A DNA stretch of 14,148 nt from Betaproteobacteria bacterium (GCA_016177355.1 JACOVL010000114.1:1-14148); one strand, 5' to 3'. Positions 1-7,270 are shown, counted from the stretch's first letter. The notes: a model not told the origin generated them from the sequence alone. A program made the numbers and translations.

Positions 1-494
1 ACCATCGGCATGTGGAGCGTCACCCGGTCGCCCGCCTTGAGTCCGCAGAAGTCGCGCAACAGGGCCGCGAATTCGTTCACGCGGACGAACAGCTCCTGAT
101 AAGTGATGTGCTGGATCGCTTCATGCTCCGGCTCGGGCACGAAATGGATCGCCGTCTTGTTCTTGTGCCTGGCGAGATGCCGGTCAACGCAGTTGTAGCA
201 GGCGTTGATCTCGCCGCCGACAAACCAGCGCCAGAAGGGCGGGCGGCGGGTATCGAGCGTTTTTTTCCAGCGCTTGTACCAGTCGAGGAGATCCGCAAAT
301 TCCTCGTAGTAGTCGGGGAATTTGTCGAGGCTGAAGCGCTTGAGGGTACCCTTGTCGGCCAGGTTGGCCTGGGCGATGAACCTGGCCGACGGGGAGAAAT
401 AGCCCTCTTCACGCCAATGCACCGCGATCTGGGCTTCGGAGATATCGGCGTTTTGTGGTTCCCTGGGTTTGCGGCGCAACTTGTCCCCCGGCAT
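1..494 (-). CDS. acs: AMP-forming acetyl-CoA synthetase-like acyl-CoA ligase, N-terminal part (cut by left edge)
   Basis: The frame read leftward from the ATG at 494 is open for 164 codons to the window edge, so only the N-terminal quarter is present. It shows the ACAS N-terminal region: HWREEGYFSPSARFI near residue 27, then LDWYKRWKKTLD, FWRWFVGGEINACYNCVDRHL and the start of the AMP-binding domain (ITYQELFVRVNEFAALLRD, GDRVTLHMPM). The YNCVDRHL and WF.GG motifs are typical of acetyl- and propionyl-CoA synthetases, which activate the acid with ATP and CoA in the cytoplasm. A strong ribosome binding site (AGGGAGGA) lies 6 nt before the ATG, which fixes the start. The N-terminus, including a PGDKLRRKPRE stretch, is longer than in E. 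coli Acs. The adenylation core and the regulatory lysine lie outside the window, so the acyl substrate cannot be decided here. The gene is transcribed divergently from ffs. Confidence 0.85.
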   Translation of the reverse strand, partial: MPGDKLRRKPREPQNADISEAQIAVHWREEGYFSPSARFIAQANLADKGTLKRFSLDKFPDYYEEFADLLDWYKRWKKTLDTRRPPFWRWFVGGEINACYNCVDRHLARHKNKTAIHFVPEPEHEAIQHITYQELFVRVNEFAALLRDFCGLKAGDRVTLHMPM

Positions 495-541
495 GGCGGT
501 TCCTCCCTGATCTTCCGCGAAAATACCCAACGACGCGCTGG

Positions 542-555
542 ATTATACTTATAAT
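542..555. promoter_or_regulatory. Back-to-back -10 hexamers between acs and ffs
   Basis: The 14-mer ATTATACTTATAAT is a perfect inverted repeat with a 2-nt centre. It gives a consensus TATAAT on the plus strand (550-555), 8 nt before the first paired base of the SRP RNA, and another TATAAT on the minus strand (547-542) facing acs. It lies in an AT-rich island in otherwise GC-rich DNA. No good -35 element is seen at the expected distance on either strand. The promoter assignment rests on the hexamers and on their correct placement for ffs, so it is an inference. Confidence 0.55.
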
Positions 556-563
556 TCAACCAT

Positions 564-659
564 GGCGGGCCTCCCCGCATTGCAGGGTAGTGAACCTGGT
601 CAGGTCCGGAAGGAAGCAGCCACAGCTATTCACTGCAAGTGCCGGGGGCAAGGCTCGCC
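564..659 (+). ncRNA. ffs: Signal recognition particle 4.5S RNA (small bacterial SRP RNA)
   Basis: The near-invariant SRP domain IV core GGTCAGGTCCGGAAGGAAGC is present at 598-617, with the GGAA tetraloop and the asymmetric internal-loop bases that bind the M domain of Ffh. The ends pair over seven base pairs: GGCGGGC at 564-570 with GCTCGCC at 653-659, including one G-U. Together they close a single hairpin of about 96 nt, the size of the proteobacterial 4.5S form without an Alu domain. The RNA acts with Ffh and FtsY in co-translational membrane targeting. It has its own TATAAT at 550-555 and a T tract right after the closing stem. The exact 5' and 3' ends could differ by a few bases. Confidence 0.96.
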
Positions 660-660
660 T

Positions 661-670
661 CCTTTTTTTT
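661..670 (+). terminator. T tract ending ffs transcription
   Basis: An uninterrupted run of eight T (663-670) follows the closing stem of the SRP RNA within a few bases. The RNA's own GC-rich hairpin can serve as the terminator stem, the usual intrinsic-terminator arrangement for small RNAs. Some read-through into the PagL-like gene 47 bp downstream is possible. Confidence 0.7.
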
Positions 671-716
671 CCTGGGTTATCATGTGACGGGTTTTTAAAG
701 ACTTGGCGGGAACAGC

Positions 717-1253
717 ATGAACAGGAAATTATCATCTCTCATTGCGGCCGCGATCTTCGCCCTGGCGGGCGCTCCGGCCCTGGCCATAGACAGCGTGGCG
801 GTCGAGGGCGGCAGCGGGGACAGCACCGACATGGGGCGGGTGGCCATCCAGTGGGACTGGAACCAGCACTGGTTCCAGGGCAAGGACTGGCACCTCGGGG
901 GCTACTGGGACCTGGGCATCGGCCATTGGCGGCGCAGCAGCACGTTGCCCGGGCAGAACGAGGACATCACCGAGATCGGCCTCACCCCCGTGTTCCGCCT
1001 GCAGCAGAACAGCCTCACCGGGCCGTACTTCGAGGCCGCGATCGGCTTCCACGTGATGTCGCGCACCCGGATCGGCGACAAGCGCATGGGCACCCTGTTC
1101 CAGTTCGGCGACCATCTCGGAGCGGGCTACCGCTTCGGGGCGAAGAGCGCGTTCGACCTGAGCTACCGGTTCCAGCACCTGTCCAACGCGAACATCAAGA
1201 AGCCCAACAACGGGATCAATTTCCACCAGATCCGGTTGCAGTATCATTTTTAA
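717..1253 (+). CDS. pagL: PagL-like outer-membrane lipid A 3-O-deacylase (acyloxyacyl hydrolase)
   Basis: This 178-residue protein has a Sec signal peptide (MNRKLSSLIAAAIFALAGAPALA, cleavage likely after A23), then alternating aromatic/polar strands and a C-terminal phenylalanine (LQYHF), all typical of a small outer-membrane beta-barrel. The family signature is FQHLSNANIKKPNNGINF with H154 and S156, matching the catalytic His and Ser of PagL, which removes the 3-O-acyl chain of lipid A from inside the outer membrane. PagL from Pseudomonas aeruginosa also uses a Glu 14 residues after the His; here that position is N168, so the triad looks incomplete or differently built. The ribosome binding site is GGCGGGA, 6 nt before the ATG. 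The gene sits alone between ffs and the repeat arrays before dnaX. Family membership is confident, but enzymatic activity is inferred. Confidence 0.83.
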   Translation: MNRKLSSLIAAAIFALAGAPALAIDSVAVEGGSGDSTDMGRVAIQWDWNQHWFQGKDWHLGGYWDLGIGHWRRSSTLPGQNEDITEIGLTPVFRLQQNSLTGPYFEAAIGFHVMSRTRIGDKRMGTLFQFGDHLGAGYRFGAKSAFDLSYRFQHLSNANIKKPNNGINFHQIRLQYHF

Positions 1254-1350
1254 GCTGTCAGCGTTCAGCTGTCAGCCTTCAGCGGTAAAATGCGCTCCTG
1301 GTGCTTGTCGCACCGGCTGATTGCCGATAGCTGATAGCTGACCGCTGATA
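1253..1350. repeat. Inverted pair of heptanucleotide tandem arrays (GCTGANN)
   Basis: The right arm (1316-1350) is five consecutive 7-mers on the plus strand: GCTGATT, GCCGATA, GCTGATA, GCTGACC, GCTGATA. The left arm (1253-1285) carries the same unit on the minus strand: GCTGAAG, GCTGACA, GCTGAAC, GCTGACA and a partial GCT. Read on the plus strand, the left arm is two 14-mers, AGCTGTCAGCGTTC and AGCTGTCAGCCTTC. The 30-bp centre contains a short hairpin (1300-1304 GGTGC with 1310-1314 GCACC, extendable by two pairs). The whole 98 bp could fold into one long imperfect hairpin. The array begins inside the PagL-like gene's TAA codon and ends 4 bp before the dnaX GTG, so it makes up nearly the whole intergenic region. 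It is not a CRISPR, because units are contiguous and have no spacers. Confidence 0.85.
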
Positions 1351-1354
1351 TACC

Positions 1355-2902
1355 GTGACCCAGGTTCTCGCCCGCAAGTGGCGCCCCAGGACGTTTTCCG
1401 AACTGGTCGGGCAGGAACACGTGGTGCGCGCGCTCGAAAACGCGCTCGGGCAGCGGCGCCTGCACCACGCCTATCTCCTCGCCGGCACGCGCGGCGTGGG
1501 CAAGACCACGCTCGCGCGCATCATCGCCAAGGCCCTCAACTGCGAAACGGGTATCACCGCCGCCCCTTGCGGCCGCTGCGCGGCGTGCACCGAAATCGAT
1601 TCCGGGCGCTTCGTCGACCTGCTCGAGCTCGATGCCGCGTCCAACACCCAGGTGGACAACATGCGGGAACTCCTGGAGAACGCGCTCTACGCGCCGACCG
1701 CCGGGCGCTACAAGGTCTACCTCATCGACGAAGTGCACATGCTGTCGCGCTCGGCCTTCAACGCCATGCTGAAGACGCTGGAGGAGCCGCCGGACCACGT
1801 CAAGTTCGTGCTGGCCACCACCGACCCGCAGAAAGTCCCGGTCACGGTGCTGTCGCGCTGCCTCCAGTTCAATCTCAAGCAGATACCGCAGCAGCAGATC
1901 CGCGGCCGCCTTCAGCACATCCTCGAGGCCGAAAAGATCGGCCACGAGCCGCCCGCGCTGATGCTGCTTGCGCGCGCGGCGCAGGGCAGCTTGCGCGATG
2001 CATTGAGCCTGCTCGACCAGGCGATCGCCCACGGCGGGGGCAGCGTCACGCAGGAAGCGGCGCGGGCCATGCTCGGCGCGGTCGGGCAGGACCATCTCTA
2101 CTCGATCTTGCGCGCGCTCGCGGCGCGGGATGGCGCGGCCCTGATCGCGGTCGCCGACCGCATGGCGAGCGGGAACCTGTCGTTCGAAGGGGCGCTGCAG
2201 GACCTGGGCTCCCTGCTGCACCGCATCGTCCTGTTCCAGACAGTGCCCGGGGCGGTCGCGGAGGACGATCCGGACCGTGACGCGCTGGAGGAACTGGCGC
2301 GGAAGCTTGCGCCGGAGGAGTTGCAGCTCTACTACCAGATTACGGTGCAGGGGCGCAGCGATCTCGGACTTGCTCCGGACGAGTACGCCGGTTTCACCAT
2401 GACGCTGCTGCGCATGCTGGCCTTCGCTCCGGTGGAGCAGGAGGCGGCGGCGCCGCGAGCAGCCCGGTCCGCGGCAACCCCGCAGCGTCCCGCGGCCGAT
2501 CCCGAGTCAAAAAAAAACCGCGGTGATGCCGCCTGGCCGGAATTGATCGAGCAGCTCGGCTTGAGCGGCATGGCGCGCATGCTGGCGCAGCATTGCGAAT
2601 TGATCGCGCGCGACGGCGCGCGCCTGGAGCTGCGCATTTCGCAGGCCCACCAGCACCTCCTCGACGGGCCGTACCAGGAGCGGCTGAAAGCGGCGCTCGA
2701 ACAACACTTCGGCGGCCCGCTGCGCCTGGCCATCGGCATTGCGGACGACGCGGGAAGCTCGCCGGCGGCGCTTGCCGACCGGGAACAGCAGCAGAAGCAG
2801 GCGCAGGCGATCGCCACCATCGAGCAGGACCCGTTCGTCCGCGACCTGGTGGAGAACTTCGACGCGCGCGTGGTGGAATCCTCGATCAAGCCGGTACCGT
2901 GA
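1355..2902 (+). CDS. dnaX: DNA polymerase III clamp-loader subunits tau and gamma
   Basis: This 515-residue AAA+ ATPase drives loading of the sliding clamp and, in the tau form, tethers the replicative polymerase. It starts with the conserved TQVLARKWRP. Walker A is GTRGVGKTT (44-52), the zinc-binding cysteines are C63, C72, C75 and C78, Walker B is DEVH (125-128) followed by MLSRSAFNAMLKTLEEPP, and the sensor SRC is at 167-169. After a proline/alanine-rich linker (about 365-392), the tau-specific C-terminus ends in FVRDLVENFDARVVESSIKPV. The GTG start is the only candidate, since an in-frame TGA lies at 1346-1348. No Shine-Dalgarno is visible because the repeat array abuts the start. An A9 tract at 2509-2517 in the linker is positioned to make a short gamma product. 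recR follows after 15 bp. Confidence 0.97.
   Translation: MTQVLARKWRPRTFSELVGQEHVVRALENALGQRRLHHAYLLAGTRGVGKTTLARIIAKALNCETGITAAPCGRCAACTEIDSGRFVDLLELDAASNTQVDNMRELLENALYAPTAGRYKVYLIDEVHMLSRSAFNAMLKTLEEPPDHVKFVLATTDPQKVPVTVLSRCLQFNLKQIPQQQIRGRLQHILEAEKIGHEPPALMLLARAAQGSLRDALSLLDQAIAHGGGSVTQEAARAMLGAVGQDHLYSILRALAARDGAALIAVADRMASGNLSFEGALQDLGSLLHRIVLFQTVPGAVAEDDPDRDALEELARKLAPEELQLYYQITVQGRSDLGLAPDEYAGFTMTLLRMLAFAPVEQEAAAPRAARSAATPQRPAADPESKKNRGDAAWPELIEQLGLSGMARMLAQHCELIARDGARLELRISQAHQHLLDGPYQERLKAALEQHFGGPLRLAIGIADDAGSSPAALADREQQQKQAQAIATIEQDPFVRDLVENFDARVVESSIKPVP
2509..2526 (+). promoter_or_regulatory. A9 slippage site with -1-frame stop in dnaX (gamma/tau switch)
   Basis: Nine consecutive A (2509-2517) are read as TCA AAA AAA AAC in the tau frame at residues 385-388. 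If one base is re-read or one extra A is transcribed, the frame becomes AAA CCG CGG TGA and stops at 2524-2526. This gives a product of about 390 residues that keeps the whole ATPase/clamp-loader part and loses the tau tail. The +1 frame also stops soon (TGA at 2544-2546). Known parallels are the A AAA AAG ribosomal -1 site of E. coli dnaX and the A9 transcriptional slippage of Thermus thermophilus dnaX. Only a weak 4-bp stem (2520-2523 with 2529-2532) lies just downstream and no strong upstream SD-like booster is seen, which favours transcriptional slippage. This is an inference from sequence. Confidence 0.65.
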
Positions 2903-2917
2903 ACCACGGAGCGGAGG

Positions 2918-3514
2918 ATGAAGACACCTTCATCACTGGAAGGGCTGATCGCCGCGCTGCGCTGCCTGCCCGGCGTGGGGCCCAAGTCGGCGCAGCGCAT
3001 GGCGTACTACCTGCTGCAGCGCGACCAGGCGGGCGCGGCGCGGCTCTCCGGGTCGCTGGCCCAGGCGCTCGCCAGGATCCGTCACTGCGAGAAATGCAAC
3101 AGCTTCGCCGAGCAGCCGCTGTGCGAGCTGTGCAGTTCGCCGCGCCGGGATGCCTCGCTGCTGTGCGTGGTGGAGACGCCGGCCGATCTTCTCATGATGG
3201 AGCAGACGCGGTCCTACTCCGGCCTGTATTTCGTGTTGATGGGCGCGCTTTCGCCGCTCGACGGCATCGGGCCCAGGGAAATCCATCTCGACCGCCTGGT
3301 CGGGCGCGCGGCGGACGGCGTGGTGCGCGAGGCGATACTCGCCACCAACTTCACCGTGGAAGGCGAGGCGACCGCGCATTACGTCGGGGAACTGCTGCGG
3401 GCGCGAGGGCTGAAGGTGACCCGCATCGCGCGCGGACTCCCGGTCGGCGGCGAGCTCGAGCACGTGGACAGCGGCACGCTCGCGCAGGCGGTGCAGGAAC
3501 GCCGCGAGGTTTAG
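2918..3514 (+). CDS. recR: Recombination mediator protein RecR
   Basis: This 198-residue protein has the normal family length. RecR forms rings and, with RecO (and RecF), loads RecA onto SSB-coated single strands during gap repair. The order is a helix-hairpin-helix (LRCLPGVGPKSAQRMAYYLL, about 14-33), a C4 zinc finger (C57, C60, C69, C72) and a Toprim domain from about residue 80 (LLCVVETPADLLMME, MGALSPLDGIGP), followed by the C-terminal ARGLPVGGELEHVDSGTL segment. GGAG at 2908-2911 lies 6 nt before the ATG. It is co-transcribed with dnaX (15-bp gap), and its TAG is immediately followed by the rluB GTG. The nucleoid-associated gene ybaB, usually found between dnaX and recR, is missing. Confidence 0.97.
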   Translation: MKTPSSLEGLIAALRCLPGVGPKSAQRMAYYLLQRDQAGAARLSGSLAQALARIRHCEKCNSFAEQPLCELCSSPRRDASLLCVVETPADLLMMEQTRSYSGLYFVLMGALSPLDGIGPREIHLDRLVGRAADGVVREAILATNFTVEGEATAHYVGELLRARGLKVTRIARGLPVGGELEHVDSGTLAQAVQERREV

Positions 3515-4330
3515 GTGCCGGGCGACGCCACCAGCAAGCTGCAGAAGCTGCTCGCCCAGGCCGGCCTCGGGTCGCGCCGCGACATGGAGCAGTGGATCAG
3601 CGCCGGGCGCGTCACGGTGAACGGCGTGACGGCCCGGCTCGGCGCGCGCGTCGGCGCGCGCGACGTGGTGGCGGTCGACGGGCGCGTGTTGCCGGCGGCG
3701 GCGCCCGCGCGGCTGCCGCAGGTGCTGCTCTATCACAAGCCCGAGGGGGAGATCGTCAGCCGCGACGATCCCGCCGGGCGCCCGAGCGTGTTCGAGAAGC
3801 TGCCGCGGCTGCGCGGCGCGAAATGGGTGGCGGTCGGTCGTCTCGATTTCAACAGCTGCGGGCTGCTGGTGTTCACCACCTCGGGCGAGCTCGCCAACCG
3901 CATGATGCATCCGAGCCACGGGCTGGAGCGGGAATACGCGGTGCGCGTGCTCGGCAGGCTGACCGACGAGCAGATCGCGAGGCTGGTCTCCGGCATACGG
4001 CTCGATGACGGCGTGGCGCGCTGCGATTCCGTGGCATCCGGGGGCGGCGAGGGCGCCAATCGCTGGTACCACGTCGTGCTCAAGGAAGGCCGCAACCGGA
4101 TCGTGCGCAGACTGTTCGAGGCCCTGGGATTGAAGGTCAGCCGGCTGATGCGGGTGCGGTTCGGCCCGCTCGCGCTGCCGCCGCGGTTGCGGCGCGGGCA
4201 GTTGCAGGAACTCGCCGCTGCGGAAGCCCGCCAATTGCTCACCTTGCTCGGGTTGCCGGCGCCGCCGCCGCAAGCTGCTCGCGGGCCAGCACGAACACGT
4301 CACCGCCGCCGCTCGTATCGGGCCAGGTGA
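3515..4330 (+). CDS. rluB: 23S rRNA pseudouridine synthase, RluB type
   Basis: The 271-residue protein opens with an S4 RNA-binding domain (KLQKLLAQAGLGSRRDMEQWI, about 8-28, then GRVTVNG), followed by a RsuA/RluB/E/F-type catalytic domain. The catalytic aspartate is D111 in VGRLDFNSCGLLVFT, and LEREYAVRVLG and EGRNRIVRRLFEALG are the other conserved blocks. RluB makes one pseudouridine in the peptidyl-transferase region of 23S rRNA (E. coli position 2605). The paralogues RluE and RluF differ, and the NSCGLL form with an S4 domain favours RluB. The GTG start follows the recR stop with no gap, so translation is probably coupled. Residues after about 241 form a Pro/Arg-rich tail, and this tail is encoded exactly where the convergent prmB overlaps by 92 bp. 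Confidence 0.92.
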   Translation: MPGDATSKLQKLLAQAGLGSRRDMEQWISAGRVTVNGVTARLGARVGARDVVAVDGRVLPAAAPARLPQVLLYHKPEGEIVSRDDPAGRPSVFEKLPRLRGAKWVAVGRLDFNSCGLLVFTTSGELANRMMHPSHGLEREYAVRVLGRLTDEQIARLVSGIRLDDGVARCDSVASGGGEGANRWYHVVLKEGRNRIVRRLFEALGLKVSRLMRVRFGPLALPPRLRRGQLQELAAAEARQLLTLLGLPAPPPQAARGPARTRHRRRSYRAR

Positions 4331-5162
4331 ACGGCAGCCGCGGGAAAGCTTTTTCCACCGCGCCGCGGCCGGCGCCGACCTCGACCACCAGCAGGCCGCG
4401 TGCATGGAGATGCCTGCCGGCGGCGGCGAGGATGCGCCGCACCAGGTCGAGACCGTCCTTGCCGCCGGCGAGCGCCGCGCGGGGCTCGTGCCGGTACTCG
4501 CGGGGCAGCCGCCGCATGGCGCGCGCCGTCACGTACGGCGGGTTGCAGACGATGAGGTCGTAACGCTTGCCCGCCAGTCCCGCGAACAGGTCGGATTCGA
4601 TGAGCCGGATGCGGCGGGTCAACCGGTAGTCCCGGACGTTGCGCCGCGCCACCGCCAGGGCGGGGCGCGAGATGTCGCTGGCGGTGATCCTCGCCCGCGG
4701 AAAACAGCGCGCGAGCAGGATGGCCAGGCAGCCGGAGCCGGTGCACAGGTCGAGCGCCGTGCGCACGCCGCCGGCGCCGGCGATCCACGGAGCGAGTCTC
4801 GCGCGCAGCAATCCGGCGATGTGCGAGCGCGGCACGATCGCGCGCTCGTCCACGTAGAACCGGAGTTCCGCCAGCCAGGCCGTGTGCGTGAGATAGGCCG
4901 CGGGTTTACGCTCACGGAGGCGGCGCTCGAAGAGACGCAACACCCGCGCTACGGCGGCCGGCTCGACGCGCCGCTCCAGGATCCGCGCCGGAGCATCGGG
5001 CTTGAGCCCCAGCGCGTGCAGCGCCAGGCAGGCCGCCTCGTCACGGGCGTTGGCGGTGCCATGGCCGTAGGCAAGACCGGCGGCCCGAAACCTGCGTGTT
5101 CCATGACGCACCAGCGCGCCCGCGGTCCATGGGCGCCCGGGCCGGGGCCGGGGGCTGCTCAA
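4239..5162 (-). CDS. prmB: Ribosomal protein uL3 glutamine N5-methyltransferase
   Basis: This 307-residue protein is close to the E. coli PrmB length of about 310. It is a SAM-dependent methyltransferase that modifies a glutamine in ribosomal protein L3. The helical N-terminal part (RFRAAGLAYGHGTANARDEA) and RKPAAYLTHTAWLAELRFYVDERAIVPRS precede SAM motif I DLCTGSGC (138-145) and the catalytic NPPY (207-210). PrmB-specific LPREYRHEP and FTWPDTSGGGDVFVL follow and argue for PrmB over PrmC. The likely start is a TTG overlapping the pilU TGA by three bases (TTGA), suggesting coupling. No SD is seen and a GTG at 5111 is an alternative. The 3' end overlaps the convergent rluB by 92 bp. Confidence 0.92.
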   Translation of the reverse strand: MSSPRPRPGRPWTAGALVRHGTRRFRAAGLAYGHGTANARDEAACLALHALGLKPDAPARILERRVEPAAVARVLRLFERRLRERKPAAYLTHTAWLAELRFYVDERAIVPRSHIAGLLRARLAPWIAGAGGVRTALDLCTGSGCLAILLARCFPRARITASDISRPALAVARRNVRDYRLTRRIRLIESDLFAGLAGKRYDLIVCNPPYVTARAMRRLPREYRHEPRAALAGGKDGLDLVRRILAAAGRHLHARGLLVVEVGAGRGAVEKAFPRLPFTWPDTSGGGDVFVLAREQLAAAAPATRAR

Positions 5163-6316
5163 CCGAGGGCGTCGAGGTTGAGCTTGATGCTCGAGATATC
5201 GTCGGGCGCCGGCGGCTTGGTGGCGGTGGTTGCGGCCGGGGTGGCGCCGGCGGCTCCCTTGGGGGCGTTGTCGATCAACCAGTGCAGGTTGGTCGGAGAA
5301 TCGGAATTCGCCATCGCCTCATCGATCGAGATCCGTCCCGACATGTAGTGATTGAACAGCGCCTGCTCGAAGGTTTGCGACCCCGGCGCGAGGCTTTGCT
5401 CCATGGCTTCCTTGATCTGGCCGATCTCGCCGTCCTTGACGAGGTCCTGGATGTGCTTGGTATTGAGCAGGATTTCGACCGCGGGAATGCGCTTGCCGTC
5501 CGCCGTTCGTATCAGCCGCTGCGAGATGATCGCGCGCAGCGCGATCGAGAGGTCTGCGAGCAGGCTTTCCCGCGCGTCACGCGGGAAAAAATTGATGATG
5601 CGGTTCAGCGCGTTGTAGCTGTTGTTGGCGTGCAGCGTGGACAGGCACAGGTGGCCGGTCTGCGCGAACAGGAGCGCGGCCTGCAGCGTCGGCTGGTCGC
5701 GGATCTCGCCGATCATCAGCAGGTCCGGCGCCTCGCGCATGGCGCTGATCAGCGCGTTCTGATAGCTGTGCGTGTCGACGCGCACCTCGCGCTGGTTGAC
5801 GATGGACTTCTTGTGCTTGAACGCGAACTCCACCGGGTCCTCGATGGTCAGGATGTGGCCGGTCCTGGCGGCGTTGCGAAAGTCGATCATCGAAGCCATG
5901 GTGGTGGACTTGCCGGAGCCGGTCGAGCCCACCATGAGGATCAGCCCCAGCTTCTCCATGATGATTTCCTTGAGGATGATCGGCAGGCCCAGCGATTCGA
6001 TGGCGGGGACGTCGGGCTTGACGAAGCGGATCACCATCGCCACGGTGTTCTTCTGGCGGAAGATGTTGACGCGGAAATTGCCGAGCTCGCCGCCGCTCTG
6101 CGCGAAATTCATCTCCTGCGCGGACTCGAATTCCTTGATCTGCGCCTCGGTCATCAGCTCGTAGCAGATCTTCTTCACCTGCTCGGGGTCGAGCGACTGG
6201 CTGTTGATCGGCATCACCACGCCGTTGATCTTGATCTGGATCGGCGCTCCGGCCGTGAAAAACAGGTCGGAGGCCTGCTTCTCGGACATCAACTTGAACA
6301 GCGGTGTCACGAACAT
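5159..6316 (-). CDS. pilU: Type IV pilus retraction ATPase PilU
   Basis: This 385-residue cytoplasmic hexameric ATPase of the PilT/PilU family helps retract type IV pili for twitching, adhesion and DNA uptake. Motifs in order are the N-terminal PAS-like domain (ASDLFFTAGAPIQIKING, 15-32), Walker A GSTGSGKST (130-138), the Asp box EDPVEF (160-165), Walker B LLMIGEIRD (199-207) and the His box TGHLCLSTLHANN (220-232). The C-terminal SDSPTNLHWLID followed by an Ala/Thr/Pro tail is PilU-like and absent from PilT. The ribosome binding site AGGGGA lies 6 nt before the ATG at 6316. It sits between dapD (132-bp gap) and prmB (overlapping), and pilT is not beside it here. An AT-rich promoter-like stretch precedes it, so it may be transcribed separately from dapD. 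Confidence 0.93.
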   Translation of the reverse strand: MFVTPLFKLMSEKQASDLFFTAGAPIQIKINGVVMPINSQSLDPEQVKKICYELMTEAQIKEFESAQEMNFAQSGGELGNFRVNIFRQKNTVAMVIRFVKPDVPAIESLGLPIILKEIIMEKLGLILMVGSTGSGKSTTMASMIDFRNAARTGHILTIEDPVEFAFKHKKSIVNQREVRVDTHSYQNALISAMREAPDLLMIGEIRDQPTLQAALLFAQTGHLCLSTLHANNSYNALNRIINFFPRDARESLLADLSIALRAIISQRLIRTADGKRIPAVEILLNTKHIQDLVKDGEIGQIKEAMEQSLAPGSQTFEQALFNHYMSGRISIDEAMANSDSPTNLHWLIDNAPKGAAGATPAATTATKPPAPDDISSIKLNLDALG

Positions 6317-6330
6317 GACGGTCCCCTGTA

Positions 6331-6394
6331 TAGATTACTTTATATAATCAATCTGTTACGCCTAAACCCCGCCGCGCGCAACGCGATTATCGCG
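6331..6394 (-). promoter_or_regulatory. AT-rich promoter-like island and dyads upstream of pilU
   Basis: The 132-bp gap between dapD and pilU holds a stretch (6331-6357) with far less GC than its surroundings. Read on the minus strand it contains GATTATATAAAGTAATC, with GATTA/TAATC arms around TATAAAG, a plausible -10 region 15-30 nt upstream of the pilU ribosome binding site. Further upstream, 6382-6394 is the near-perfect dyad CGCGATTATCGCG, which could be an operator. No clear -35 and no hairpin plus T-tract terminator for dapD are visible. Function is inferred from composition and symmetry only. Confidence 0.35.
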
Positions 6395-6448
6395 ATCCGG
6401 CTATTGTGCCAACTCCCCGGCGTGTTGCCTAGCGCGCGCGGTTCCTTC

Positions 6449-7270
<822 letters not shown>

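Noticed and set aside
77..580. Minus-strand frame of 167 codons overlapping acs and running into the ffs 5' end
   Set aside because: It is Ser/Arg/Pro-rich without family features. The acs frame from 494 has a strong ribosome binding site and clear acyl-CoA synthetase motifs.
1253..1350. Possible CRISPR array at the heptad repeats
   Set aside because: Units are 7 nt, contiguous and without spacers, and no cas genes are present.
2593..4405. Long frames on both strands (2593-4008 plus, 2933-4405 minus) across recR and rluB
   Set aside because: RecR and RluB are intact with conserved motifs in their own frames; these are GC-driven shadows.
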